The notes beneath the pieces were generated by a model that made no database searches, was not told the origin of the DNA, and saw only the letters and a program-made list of their open reading frames with translations. 64,000 bases of DNA from Bordetella petrii (lineage in GTDB: Bacteria; Pseudomonadota; Gammaproteobacteria; Burkholderiales; Burkholderiaceae_B), in the NCBI RefSeq assembly GCF_000067205.1, contig NC_010170.1:4898001-4962000 (forward strand), given 5' to 3'. This document shows, piece by piece, positions 34,387-46,099 of this stretch (its first letter is position 1; the number at the start of each line of letters is the position of its first letter). A program made the translations under genes and the position numbers.

Positions 34387-34433
34387 CTATGCAGTGGCGT
34401 GGGAAGCGCCACCAGGGAATTCGACCAAATCAA

Positions 34434-34510
<77 letters not shown>

Positions 34511-34552
34511 GCTTTACCCTCGGTTTTCACCATGGGTTTTCAACAACCGCTT

Positions 34553-35518
34553 TCACCGGTCTCGATTGACCGCGAAAGCGCAGAATTCTAGCAGGGATTT
34601 CTGATAAACGGAAATGGGAAGGCCGGCAAGCGCCTGGCGGGCGGCGTCGGCTTCGGCCAGGGCCGCCTGGCGGGCATGCTCGAGCGCGTCGGTGGCCTGA
34701 ATAGCCTGGGCCACGGCGGCAAAATCGGCGTCGCCCGTCTTGATGGCATTGCGGATCAGTTCGCGCTGTTGCGGCGCGCCGGTTTCCATGACGCGGATCA
34801 GCGGCAGCGTTGGCTTGCCTTCGCGCAGGTCGTCGCCCACGTTCTTGCCCAGGGCCTGGGCGTCGCCGCTGTAGTCGAGCACGTCGTCGACCAATTGGAA
34901 CGCCGTGCCGATGTGCCGGCCGTAGGCGGCGGCGGCTTCTTCCTGCTCGGGCGATGCGCCGGCCAGCACCGCGCCCACCTGGGCGGCGGCCTCGAACAGC
35001 TTGGCGGTCTTGTAGCGCACCACCTGCAGGTAGCGCGCCTGGGAAACATCGGGATCGTGCACGTTCAGCAGCTGCAGCACCTCGCCCTCGGCGATGATGG
35101 TGGTGGCTTCGGACAGGATCTGCATGATGCGCATCGACCCGGCCTCGACCATCATTTCGAACGAGCGCGAATACAGGTAGTCGCCCACCAGCACGCTGGC
35201 GGCGTTGCCGAACATGGCGTTGGCTGTTTCACGGCCGCGGCGCAGGTCGGACTCGTCGACCACGTCGTCGTGCAACAGGGTAGCCGTGTGGATGAACTCG
35301 ACCACGGCGGCCAGCAGGCGGTGGTGCTCGCCCTGGTAGCCCAGCGCGCGCGCCATCATCAGCACCATGGCCGGCCGCATGCGTTTGCCGCCGGCGCCGA
35401 TGATGTAATCGGCGATCGTCCGGATGAGTACGACTTCCGAATCGAGGCGTCCGCGGATAACCGCGTCGACGGCCTTCATGTCATCGGCAATGGGGGCGAT
35501 CAGCTCAGGGAGATTCAA
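34553..35518 (-). CDS. ispB: octaprenyl diphosphate synthase
   Basis: A 321-residue trans-prenyltransferase that makes the ubiquinone side chain. The two Asp-rich metal motifs are DDVVD (84-88) in TLLHDDVVDESD and DDVLD in AFQLVDDVLDYSGD; GGKRMRPAM near residue 43 is the pyrophosphate site. It starts at TTG with only a weak ribosome site; the next ATG (codon 14) would remove conserved residues. It is divergent from rplU-obgE with the FAH/IclR pair in between. Chain length (C40) is assumed from the family. Confidence 0.9.
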   Translation of the reverse strand: MNLPELIAPIADDMKAVDAVIRGRLDSEVVLIRTIADYIIGAGGKRMRPAMVLMMARALGYQGEHHRLLAAVVEFIHTATLLHDDVVDESDLRRGRETANAMFGNAASVLVGDYLYSRSFEMMVEAGSMRIMQILSEATTIIAEGEVLQLLNVHDPDVSQARYLQVVRYKTAKLFEAAAQVGAVLAGASPEQEEAAAAYGRHIGTAFQLVDDVLDYSGDAQALGKNVGDDLREGKPTLPLIRVMETGAPQQRELIRNAIKTGDADFAAVAQAIQATDALEHARQAALAEADAARQALAGLPISVYQKSLLEFCAFAVNRDR

Positions 35519-35660
35519 GACGTATCCGGCACATTACAAGTCGAGCCGACCCGTGGCTCGGTGGTCCACCGGCGCGGGCCTGCCGCGCCGGAACCCGGGG
35601 TCTGGCGAATTATACGGGTATGCGTCCCCGCTCGCGGCGCCGGTGGCCGCGCCCGCGGCG

Positions 35661-36818
35661 CTACAGGCCGCGTTTGCGCAAGCTTGCGTAAAGCGCACGC
35701 ACGCCGAAGGTCCAGGGCGCGATGCCATTGCACAGGCCCACACGGTTGACCAGCGCCCCCAGGCGCGGCGTGGCAATACGCACCACGTCGCCCTGGCGAT
35801 GCGTGAACCCGCTGCCCTGCCCGGCGCGGTCTTGCGTGGGCGAGAACATGGTGCCCAGGAACAGCATGAAGCCGTCGGGATACTGGTGGAATTCACTGGC
35901 CTGACGCACCAGGTCGAGCGGATCGCGGCTGATTTCGCGCATATGGCTGACGCCATCCAGCACAAAGCCGTCTTCGCCCTCGATGCGCAGCGACACGTCG
36001 TCCTGGCGCATGTCGTCAAGCGTGTAGTGCTCGTCGAACAGGCGCACGAACGGGCCGATGGCGCACGAACCATTGTTGTCTTTGGCCTTGGTCAGCAACA
36101 GCGCGCTGCGGCCTTCCACGTCGCGCAGGTTGACGTCGTTGCCCAGCGTGGCGCCCACGGCCTGGCCGCGGCTGTCGACCGCCAGCACCACTTCTGGCTC
36201 GGGGTTGTTCCATTCCGACTGCGGCAGCAGCCCCACCCAGGCGCCGGTGCCCACCGAGGCCATCGGCGGCGCCTTCGAAAACACCTCGGCGTCGGGGCCG
36301 ATGCCCACCTCCAGGTACTGCGACCACTGTCCGCGCGCCTGCAGTTCGGCCTTCAGGGCCATGGCCTGCGGCGAACCCGGCCGTAGTTGCGACAAATCGG
36401 AACCGATCAGCGCGTGAATGCGCGCGCGCACCACTTCGGCCTGGCTGGCGTCGCCGCCCGCCTGCTCTTCGATCAGGCGCTCCAGCAGGCTGACCGCGAA
36501 GGTGACGCCGGCGGCCTTGACCGGCTGCAGGTCGCACGGGGCCAGCAGCACCGGCCCCGCGGTGGCGTCGCCCGCCAGGCTGCGCGCCAGCAGCTCGGCT
36601 ACCGGCCCCAGGTCTTCGCCCTGGCCCTCGCGCACGATGGCCAGCCGGTCGGGGCGGTCGAGCAAGTCGGCCAGGGTGGGCGCCAAGGGGGTCAAGTCCA
36701 CGACCCGGCCCTGCCGCACGGCCACCACACTGGGGCCGTCGATCGGGGCGGGGCGCCAGACGCGGCCCACCAACAGGGCGCGGTCGAGGTCTACGGGCAA
36801 GTCGTTCAAGGGGGTCAT
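35661..36818 (-). CDS. fumarylacetoacetate hydrolase family protein
   Basis: A 385-residue enzyme whose C-terminal half has the FAH fold with metal-binding EPE (NNPEPEVVLAVD), GNDVNLRDVEGRSALLLTKA and CAIGPFVRLFDE. The length and N-terminal half resemble the 2-keto-3-deoxy sugar-acid dehydratase branch rather than true fumarylacetoacetase. Such enzymes feed alpha-ketoglutarate semialdehyde pathways, and an aldehyde dehydrogenase of that type lies at 46100, though not adjacent. It is divergent from an IclR regulator with a palindromic operator between them. The substrate is inferred, not shown. Confidence 0.8.
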   Translation of the reverse strand: MTPLNDLPVDLDRALLVGRVWRPAPIDGPSVVAVRQGRVVDLTPLAPTLADLLDRPDRLAIVREGQGEDLGPVAELLARSLAGDATAGPVLLAPCDLQPVKAAGVTFAVSLLERLIEEQAGGDASQAEVVRARIHALIGSDLSQLRPGSPQAMALKAELQARGQWSQYLEVGIGPDAEVFSKAPPMASVGTGAWVGLLPQSEWNNPEPEVVLAVDSRGQAVGATLGNDVNLRDVEGRSALLLTKAKDNNGSCAIGPFVRLFDEHYTLDDMRQDDVSLRIEGEDGFVLDGVSHMREISRDPLDLVRQASEFHQYPDGFMLFLGTMFSPTQDRAGQGSGFTHRQGDVVRIATPRLGALVNRVGLCNGIAPWTFGVRALYASLRKRGL

Positions 36819-36892
36819 GCGCGGGCTCCGGTTGCAGGGGCAAAGGGCGGCCCCGTCTTAGCTACCCAAGTCTAGGGAAGACGCCCGGACGA

Positions 36893-36930
36893 TGTCCAAT
36901 ATAATGTTTTTTAATCCAATATATTGGACA
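36893..36930. promoter_or_regulatory. IclR-type operator array between FAH gene and iclR
   Basis: A perfect 14-bp palindrome TCCAATATATTGGA occupies 36915-36928, five bases before the IclR start codon. A matching half-site TGTCCAATATA begins at 36893, about 20 bp away, and the full site reads TCCAATATATTGGACA. The A+T-rich spacer stands out in this GC-rich genome. The layout suggests an autoregulated divergent promoter controlled by the IclR protein. Confidence 0.6.
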
Positions 36931-36933
36931 ACC

Positions 36934-37704
36934 ATGCCCGCTCCCGACTACGACGTACCGGCCATCCGGCGCGCTCATGACATTCTGCGCGTGCTGGCCA
37001 GCCAGCGCGCCCCCCTGCGCGCGACCGACCTGGCACGCGCCTGTGCCATGCCTCGCAGTTCGCTGTACCTGCTGCTGGACACGCTGGTGCGGCGGCGCTG
37101 GATCGACCGCGCCGGCGATGGCTACGTCATCGGCCTGGAACTGATGGCGCTGGGCGCGGCCTACCTGCGGCACGACGGGCTACAAGCGGCCTTTCGCGCG
37201 GCCGCCAGCGAGTTCGTCGAGCGCCACAATGAAGTCATGCAACTGGCGGCGCTGGACGGCGCCGAGGTCGTCTACCTGGCCCGCGAAGACGCACGCCGGC
37301 CGGTGCGGCTGGTGTCCGAACTGGGCTCGCGCCTGCCCGCGCATGCCTGCGCGCTGGGCAAGGCGCTGCTGGCCGGGTTGCCCGAGCCGGTGCTGGCCGA
37401 GACGCTGCCGCCGGTGCTGGTGCAGGTCAGCGAGCGCACCCAGACCGACCGCGCCGCCCTGCTGCGCGAGCTGGCCCAGGCGCGGGCCGAAGGCCTGGCG
37501 CAAGAACACGAAGAAGTGGCCGCGGGCCTGCACTGCTACGCCGCGTATGTGGGCGAAACCGCCCTGGGCAAGCGGGTGGCGGTTAGCACGTCGATTCCTG
37601 GCGACCGCCTCGACGCGGTCCACGTGCAGGCCGTGGCGCAGGGCGTGCGGCGCGCGGCGCGGGCCATCGCCGCACGCGTGGCGTTGGCGCCGCAAGCCTG
37701 CTAA
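36934..37704 (+). CDS. IclR family transcriptional regulator
   Basis: A 256-residue regulator with an N-terminal winged helix (ILRVLASQRAPLRATDLARA, then MPRSSLYLLLDTL) and the C-terminal IclR ligand domain (ELGSRLPAHACALGKALLA, EHEEVAAGLHCYAAYV). I start it at the ATG after the palindrome; the upstream in-frame ATG would place the operator inside the gene. It is divergent from the FAH-family gene and probably represses or activates it. The ligand is unknown. Confidence 0.87.
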   Translation: MPAPDYDVPAIRRAHDILRVLASQRAPLRATDLARACAMPRSSLYLLLDTLVRRRWIDRAGDGYVIGLELMALGAAYLRHDGLQAAFRAAASEFVERHNEVMQLAALDGAEVVYLAREDARRPVRLVSELGSRLPAHACALGKALLAGLPEPVLAETLPPVLVQVSERTQTDRAALLRELAQARAEGLAQEHEEVAAGLHCYAAYVGETALGKRVAVSTSIPGDRLDAVHVQAVAQGVRRAARAIAARVALAPQAC

Positions 37705-37726
37705 GCGCCCGGCCCGTAAGGGGTTT

Positions 37727-37755
37727 TTGACTTTTCCACAGGCACAGGCTAGAAT
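37727..37755 (+). promoter_or_regulatory. rplU: sigma-70 promoter of rplU-rpmA
   Basis: TTGACT (37727-37732) and TAGAAT (37750-37755) are separated by exactly 17 bp. Transcription would start near 37762, giving a 5' leader of about 100 bases before rplU. It lies 22 bp after the IclR stop. Confidence 0.75.
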
Positions 37756-37822
37756 CTTTGGTTCGGTCAATGCCGAATCTGCTGCGCGCGCAGCCGGCAG
37801 ATGATTTTGCAGTACCAAACCT

Positions 37823-37843
37823 GTAATACGAAACCTGTATTAC
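37823..37843 (+). other. stem-loop in the rplU leader
   Basis: GTAATAC and GTATTAC form a 7-bp stem around GAAACCT, inside a leader that also repeats TACGAAACC. It lies 20 bp before the rplU start and next to its ribosome site AAGGAA. It could play a part in ribosomal-protein autoregulation. I do not match it to a known leader family. Confidence 0.35.
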
Positions 37844-37863
37844 GAAACCCTAAGGAATACCCC

Positions 37864-38175
37864 ATGTACGCGGTCGTAAAAACCGGTGGCAAGCAGTATC
37901 GCGTTGCCGCTGGCGAAAAACTCAAGGTAGAACAGATACCTGCTGACATTGGGCAAGAAATCACCCTGGACCAGGTCCTGTCGGTGGGCGAAGGCGACCA
38001 ACTGAAAGTTGGCACCCCGCTCGTCGCCGGCGCCGTGGTCAAGGCGACGGTTCTTGCGCATGGCCGGCACGACAAGGTCAAGATCTTCAAGATGCGCCGT
38101 CGCAAGCACTACCAGAAGCATCAGGGCCACCGTCAGAACTACACCGAAATCCGCATCGAAGCCATCACGGCTTGA
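37864..38175 (+). CDS. rplU: 50S ribosomal protein L21
   Basis: The 103-residue L21, which binds 23S rRNA. It shows [14 protein letters not shown] at the start and the basic [20 protein letters not shown] signature near the C-terminus. The ATG follows AAGGAATACCCC; the frame upstream is open but is leader sequence. It forms an operon with rpmA. Confidence 0.97.
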   Translation: MYAVVKTGGKQYRVAAGEKLKVEQIPADIGQEITLDQVLSVGEGDQLKVGTPLVAGAVVKATVLAHGRHDKVKIFKMRRRKHYQKHQGHRQNYTEIRIEAITA

Positions 38176-38212
38176 TGACCCGGACCGGTATTGATTAGCA
38201 GGAGCTATCAAC

Positions 38213-39680
<1,468 letters not shown>

Positions 39681-39747
39681 GCCATAATCGCATTCTCGTC
39701 CCCGCCGCGCCGCGGCTTTTTATTACCGCAACACCCCGGTCATCGCC

Positions 39748-40884
39748 ATGACTGCCGACACTACCGCTGTTTCCGTCGTTGCCTCCGCCACCCGGCTGGT
39801 GGCCAAGGTTGGATCGTCCCTGGTCACCAATGAAGGGCGCGGCCTGGACCGCGCCGCCGTGGCGCACTGGGCGGCCCAGATCGCCGCCTTGCGCCAGCAA
39901 GGCAAGCAAGTGGTGCTGGTGTCCAGCGGCGCCATCGCCGAGGGCATGGCGCGCCTGGGCTGGCGCAAGCGGCCATCCGTCATGCATGAACTGCAGGCCG
40001 CTGCCGCCGTGGGCCAGATGGGGTTGTGTCAGGCTTATGAGGCCGCGTTCGCCGAGCACGGCCTGCGCACCGCGCAGATCCTGCTCACTCACGAAGACCT
40101 GGCCGACCGGCACCGCTACCTGAATGCGCGCAGCACGCTGTTTGCGCTGATGCGCCTGGGCGTGGTGCCCATCGTCAATGAAAACGACACGGTGGTCACC
40201 GATGAAATCCGCCTGGGCGACAACGACACCCTGGGCGCGCTGGTTACCAACCTTATCGAGGCCGACGCGCTGGTCATCCTGACCGACCAGCGCGGCCTGT
40301 ACGATTCCGACCCGCGCAAGAACCCGGACGCGGTGTTCGTGGCGCATGCGCAAGCGGGCGACCCGGAGCTGGAAGCCATGGCCGGCGGCGCCGGCTCGGG
40401 CATTGGCACCGGCGGCATGCTGACCAAGATTCTGGCGGCCAAGCGGGCCGCGCACAGCGGCGCGCATACGGTAATTGCCTCGGGCCGCGAACGCAACGTG
40501 CTGACCCGCCTGGCGCAAGGCGAGTGCATCGGCACGGAACTGCGGGCCGTGCTGCCGGTGTGGTCGGCGCGCAAGCAATGGCTGGCCGATCATCTGCGCC
40601 TGCGCGGCCGGGTGGTGCTGGACGCCGGCGCGGTGCGCGCCCTGCTGCACGAAGGCAAGAGCCTGCTGCCGATTGGCGTGATCGACGTGCAGGGCGAGTT
40701 CGAGCGCGGCGACGTGGTGGCCTGCATCGACCCGCAGGGCGCTGAATGCGCCCGTGGCCTGATCAACTATTCGTCTGCCGACACGCGGCGCATCTTGCGC
40801 CAGCCGTCGTCGCAAATCGCGCGCATTCTGGGCAGCATGACCGACCCCGAACTGATGCACCGCGACAACCTGGTGGTGATCTAG
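39748..40884 (+). CDS. proB: glutamate 5-kinase
   Basis: The first enzyme of proline synthesis; it phosphorylates L-glutamate. The 378-residue protein has the amino-acid kinase domain ([58 protein letters not shown]) and a C-terminal PUA domain ([20 protein letters not shown]). The obgE-proB order is common in betaproteobacteria. The proA gene is not in the window. Confidence 0.96.
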   Translation: MTADTTAVSVVASATRLVAKVGSSLVTNEGRGLDRAAVAHWAAQIAALRQQGKQVVLVSSGAIAEGMARLGWRKRPSVMHELQAAAAVGQMGLCQAYEAAFAEHGLRTAQILLTHEDLADRHRYLNARSTLFALMRLGVVPIVNENDTVVTDEIRLGDNDTLGALVTNLIEADALVILTDQRGLYDSDPRKNPDAVFVAHAQAGDPELEAMAGGAGSGIGTGGMLTKILAAKRAAHSGAHTVIASGRERNVLTRLAQGECIGTELRAVLPVWSARKQWLADHLRLRGRVVLDAGAVRALLHEGKSLLPIGVIDVQGEFERGDVVACIDPQGAECARGLINYSSADTRRILRQPSSQIARILGSMTDPELMHRDNLVVI

Positions 40885-40921
40885 CGCCCCGCCTGCGCCC
40901 AGTCTTTGGCGTGAACCAGCC

Positions 40922-41665
40922 CTAGGGCATGCCGCCCGGCCAGTCGGCAGCCATAGCCGCGGCGGCGTCGACGTGGCCGGTGGCGCTGTCGGCCAGGAAG
41001 ATATAGCCCCACTGCCGCACCGCCAACAATGGCAGTTCAATTCCCAAGCGCTGCGCCTTGCTGCGCAGCCGCGACACCATGACGTCGACGCTGCGCACCG
41101 AATGCGACCCGCGCGCGTTGCGCGAGGCCGCCAGTTGCTCGCGCGGCAGCCGATGGCCCGGCGCGCCAAGCAGGCGCAGGAAGAATGCGCTTTCGGTAAA
41201 GGTAAGCGGCAGGCGCTGGCCGCGCGGCCCGGCAAGCACCCGGCCGCCGCTGATCAGGTGCCAGCCGGGCGTAACCGGCGCCGCAGGCCTGACGTCGTCG
41301 CGGCGCGGCTGTGCCAGCGCGCGCCCCAGCGCGGCCAGCTCGCGCAGGTCGATCTGCAGGGGGCAGGCGACGTCGGCGCCGGCCCCAAGCGCCAGCACGC
41401 GGGCCTCGAGCTCGGTATCGTCGGCCAGCACGATCAGGGCCGCGCGAGGCGCGGTAAAGCGCGCAATGCCGGCCAGGGTGCACAGCATCTGGGCGGGCCC
41501 TTCCAGCATCATGACTTGTGGCGGGCGGGCGTCGACCAGGTTGCCCAGGCCGCCGACGGCGGAACATTCGCGCACCGACCAACCCATGGCGGCCAGCGCG
41601 CTGGACAGATGCGGGCGGCGCGGCACGCCGCCCTGGATGACGATGGCTTCGATAGCCGCTTGCAT
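40922..41665 (-). CDS. winged-helix response regulator with degenerate receiver
   Basis: A 247-residue protein with an OmpR-type winged helix at the C-terminus (about 140-230: LPLTFTESAFFLRLLGAPGH, RSVDVMVSRLRSKAQRLG, VRQWGYIFLA) and a receiver-like N-terminus. The phospho-acceptor position reads MMLEG, with Glu in place of Asp, and the usual Lys-Pro of the last loop is missing (ACPLQIDLRELAAL). It may therefore act without phosphorylation. No histidine kinase is nearby. It is divergent from an XRE-type regulator, with possible half-sites in between. Confidence 0.8.
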   Translation of the reverse strand: MQAAIEAIVIQGGVPRRPHLSSALAAMGWSVRECSAVGGLGNLVDARPPQVMMLEGPAQMLCTLAGIARFTAPRAALIVLADDTELEARVLALGAGADVACPLQIDLRELAALGRALAQPRRDDVRPAAPVTPGWHLISGGRVLAGPRGQRLPLTFTESAFFLRLLGAPGHRLPREQLAASRNARGSHSVRSVDVMVSRLRSKAQRLGIELPLLAVRQWGYIFLADSATGHVDAAAAMAADWPGGMP

Positions 41666-41682
41666 GGATTCTCCGCGCGAAA

Positions 41683-41717
41683 ATTACAAAAGTAATAATT
41701 ATGATCGCCAAAGTAAT
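41683..41717. promoter_or_regulatory. candidate operator between two divergent regulators
   Basis: An inverted repeat ATTAC (41683-41687) and GTAAT (41692-41696) with four-base spacer, plus a third GTAAT at 41713-41717, lies in the A+T-rich 76-bp gap. It suits binding by the XRE-type or OmpR-type protein on either side. Evidence is the sequence symmetry only. Confidence 0.4.
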
Positions 41718-41741
41718 CTTGCTGCACGGTTCAATCGACCG

Positions 41742-42182
41742 GTGAAAACATTTTCGGACCGATTGAAGCACGCCCGGACACTGCGCCGCCATACGCAGAA
41801 GTCGCTGGCGCGCGCCTGCGGACTATCGCAAAGCACGGTTTCCGGCTATGAAAGCGGTTCGCGCCGCTCCAGCCGTTCGCTGCGCAAGATCGCGCAGGTG
41901 CTGCGGGTCGAGCTGGATTGGCTGGATACCGGCAAGGGTCCGATGGAAAAGCGCGAGGCGCATTCGCCGGGCGCCGGCGACGCCTACACGCTGATGGACC
42001 CCGGCGCTGCCGGCGATAAATCCGTGCCCCAGACATCCTGGCCGTTTCCCAGCGTGCCGCCCATGCAGATCAATGCCCTGACGGCCGCTGACCGGCGCGA
42101 GCTCGACAAATGGCTGCGCCTGATCATGGACGGCTATCTGCAGGCCTACAGCGAGGGCAAAGGGCGCAAGCGTCGCGGCTGA
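41742..42182 (+). CDS. XRE family transcriptional regulator
   Basis: A 146-residue regulator with an N-terminal lambda-repressor-like helix-turn-helix (FSDRLKHARTLRRHTQKSLA, ACGLSQSTVSGYESG, LRVELDWLDTGKGPM). The rest is Pro-rich and then helical (LTAADRRELDKWLRLIMDGY), with no peptidase motif. There is no ATG in frame nearby, so I take the GTG at 41742, where the family sequence starts; the ribosome site is weak. It may be a chromosomal or phage-derived repressor. Confidence 0.75.
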   Translation: MKTFSDRLKHARTLRRHTQKSLARACGLSQSTVSGYESGSRRSSRSLRKIAQVLRVELDWLDTGKGPMEKREAHSPGAGDAYTLMDPGAAGDKSVPQTSWPFPSVPPMQINALTAADRRELDKWLRLIMDGYLQAYSEGKGRKRRG

Positions 42183-42199
42183 GCCGGGCCTGCAATGCA

Positions 42200-42223
42200 G
42201 CATGGCGCCCGCGGGCGCCATGC
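42200..42223. terminator. 24-bp palindrome between convergent genes
   Basis: A perfect palindrome from GCATGGCGCCC to GGGCGCCATGC lies between the XRE gene and the SecD-like lipoprotein gene, 17 and 28 bp from their ends. It has no T-run, so it may be a bidirectional stem limiting read-through. Confidence 0.4.
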
Positions 42224-42251
42224 AAAGGGTCACGCGAGGTTGTGTTGCGTC

Positions 42252-42845
42252 TTACTGGGCCTTGGGCACCTGGGATGCCGGCGCGGTGGGCGAAGCCGGC
42301 GACGGCGGCGTGGCGCTGCCGCCATTGGCGCCGTTGGCAGCGGGCTGATCGCCGCGGATCTTGGCGGCGATTTCGGAAGCCGCCTGGGCCGACGACACGC
42401 TGAAGGCCAGCACGCCGCGGTTGAGCGGCTCGGCAATGCGCGGGGCGGCAACCAGTTCGCGATCGATCACCAGGGCCAGCATGTTGCCGATGTTCTGGCT
42501 GCTGACGTCGTTCAGCTTGCGGGCGCCCTCTTCAGTGAAGCGCAGGCCCACGAAGTTCTGCCCCTTGCGATCGACCAGGGCGGCCGCTTCGGTGAGGTCG
42601 CCGCGGGTCAGTACGGGCTGGCGCTGCATGAACAGCGAGCCATCGGGGATCTTGACTTCCATCAGGCCGGGGCCGGCCTGCGCCTGGGCCACATAGAATT
42701 CGACCACGGCGGCCGTGGCCGGCTGGGCGGCCTGGGGCTGCTGGGCCGCCGCGCCGGCGTCTTTCTGGGGGGCGGTTTGGCAGCCCGCGAGCACGAGCGT
42801 GAGGACTGCGAGAGCCGGGGCCAGTTTACGTAGGGAGGGTTGCAT
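42252..42845 (-). CDS. lipoprotein with SecDF P1-head-like domain
   Basis: A 197-residue predicted lipoprotein: signal LAPALAVLTLVLAGC with lipobox LAGC, a Gln/Ala-rich linker, then a domain like the periplasmic head of SecD (VEFYVAQAQ, GLMEVKIPDGSLFMQRQPVL, VGLRFTEEGARKLNDVS, LALVIDRELVAAPRIAEPL). No transmembrane translocase part is present. A Pro/Ala/Ser tail ends the protein. The start is the ATG after GAATCCGATATG context; an earlier in-frame ATG precedes a long hydrophilic leader. The function is unknown; it may be a periplasmic or outer-membrane factor. Confidence 0.75.
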   Translation of the reverse strand: MQPSLRKLAPALAVLTLVLAGCQTAPQKDAGAAAQQPQAAQPATAAVVEFYVAQAQAGPGLMEVKIPDGSLFMQRQPVLTRGDLTEAAALVDRKGQNFVGLRFTEEGARKLNDVSSQNIGNMLALVIDRELVAAPRIAEPLNRGVLAFSVSSAQAASEIAAKIRGDQPAANGANGGSATPPSPASPTAPASQVPKAQ

Positions 42846-42866
42846 ATCGGATTCCTTCTTCAATGA

Positions 42867-45074
<2,208 letters not shown>

Positions 45075-45092
45075 GGGTGGGTTTCTTCTGGC

Positions 45093-45383
45093 GTCGAGGC
45101 CGCGCCCCGGATCGGGGGCGGGCTTCACGGGGCCAGTCGGCCGCCTTCGCGGCCGACACCGCGTCGTCAACCTCGTCGCTACGCTTTTTCGGTTTCCCTC
45201 GCTTGGCCCCGAGGCGCCCGCCCCCCGATCCCGGGCACGGCCTCGACTTGCAGTAGCTGTCCCTTTCCGGTCCGTTGGGACGAATCGTGTTCTTTTGCTT
45301 CGTGGGAGTCACCGCGCTGGGAAAAAAAGATCGTGCAGGGCCGCCAAGGCGCGCCGCCCTGCGCGGCGCCCCTTGGCATTCGG
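45093..45383. repeat. left arm of a compound structured inverted repeat
   Basis: This gene-free stretch after thiC contains a 30-bp stem (45093-45123 with 45216-45247, one bulge and two mismatches) around a 100-bp core (45120-45219). The core holds an inner hairpin GTCGGCCGC-CTTC-GCGGCCGAC. It is followed after 42 bp by the 16-mer TTCTTTTGCTTCGTGG (45290-45305), a GC hairpin and CATTCGG. The same order, inverted, occurs at 45693-45981 with a core 87% identical. No open frame is convincing. Confidence 0.7.
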
Positions 45384-45442
45384 ATGGCAGCAGGTTGACG
45401 GGTGGCGCGAATAGGACGGGCACCCGTCAATGGCACGTTTGA

Positions 45443-45550
45443 CAGGTGTCTGGCGACTGAACCACATGCCAGGTGTCTGACTTTCAAACCACATGACAGG
45501 TGTCAGGCTTTCAAATCACATGCCAAGTGTCTGGCTTTCAAACCACATGA
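45443..45550. repeat. 27-bp tandem repeat array (four units)
   Basis: Four units start at 45443, 45470, 45497 and 45524, an exact 27-bp period. The unit begins CAGGTGTCTG or a near variant and ends CACATG plus one base. A fifth CAGGTGTC starts at 45551 and merges into a palindrome. There are no unique spacers, so it is not a CRISPR array. Confidence 0.8.
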
Positions 45551-45552
45551 CA

Positions 45553-45583
45553 GGTGTCAGGCTCCCGCAGGGTGCCTGACACC
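45553..45583. repeat. REP-like palindrome, copy 1
   Basis: GGTGTCAGGC and GCCTGACACC flank the loop TCCCGCAGGGT. It directly continues the tandem array. The same loop occurs in the palindrome at 60649-60685. Confidence 0.75.
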
Positions 45584-45612
45584 GTATTGTTGAGACAGTC
45601 ATTGCACACATC

Positions 45613-45643
45613 GGTGTCAGGCACCCTTCGGGAGCCTGACACC
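45613..45643. repeat. REP-like palindrome, copy 2
   Basis: GGTGTCAGGC and GCCTGACACC are the same arms as copy 1 but the loop is ACCCTTCGGGA, close to the reverse complement of the copy 1 loop. The two copies are 30 bp apart. Confidence 0.75.
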
Positions 45644-45692
45644 TGGCAGACACTAAACAAGCGCGCCCCCAAACGACCTCCGCAAACCACGG

Positions 45693-45981
45693 CCGAATGC
45701 GCGGGCAAGCCGCGCGGGGCGGCTTGCCCGCGCGGCTTGTGCATTCTTCCTCTTTTCGATACCGCGGCCACGAAGCAAAAGAACCCCGGCCACCCCAGCC
45801 ATGCCGCGAGCAAGCGCTACAGCGAGTCGTTGCGGCGGGCGGGGAGTGGGTGGGGCGCCTCGGGGGCGAGCGAGGGAAACCGAAGGAGCGCAGCGACGAG
45901 GTTGACGAAGCGGTGTCTGGCGCGGAGGCGCCAGACCGACCCCGTGAAGCCCCACCCACTCCCCGCCCGCCGCAACGACTC
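45693..45981. repeat. right arm of the compound structured inverted repeat
   Basis: This is the inverted partner of 45093-45383: CCGAATG (45693-45699), a GC hairpin, CCACGAAGCAAAAGAA (45768-45783), 40 bp spacer, then a perfect 33-bp stem (45824-45856 with 45949-45981) around the conserved core. The stem sequence differs from that of the left arm but is self-complementary in each. The inner hairpin is GTCTGGCGC/GCGCCAGAC read on the minus strand, with two compensatory pair changes against the left arm. The remaining 118 bp to the next gene are CCACCAGCAA-type short repeats. Confidence 0.7.
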
Positions 45982-46099
45982 CACCCGCAACGACGCCACC
46001 AGCAACTGCGCCACCAGCAACGCCCCCGCCGGCAACAAAGCCACCAGCAACCACATCACTAGCAACAACGCCACGAGCACCGCCGGCGCCCCCCGTCAA

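Noticed and set aside
45443..45643. CRISPR array
   Set aside because: The units are contiguous 27-bp tandem repeats without unique spacers, and no cas genes are present.
45093..45981. insertion sequence bounded by inverted repeats
   Set aside because: There is no transposase frame, no target duplication, and the stems of the two arms differ in sequence.
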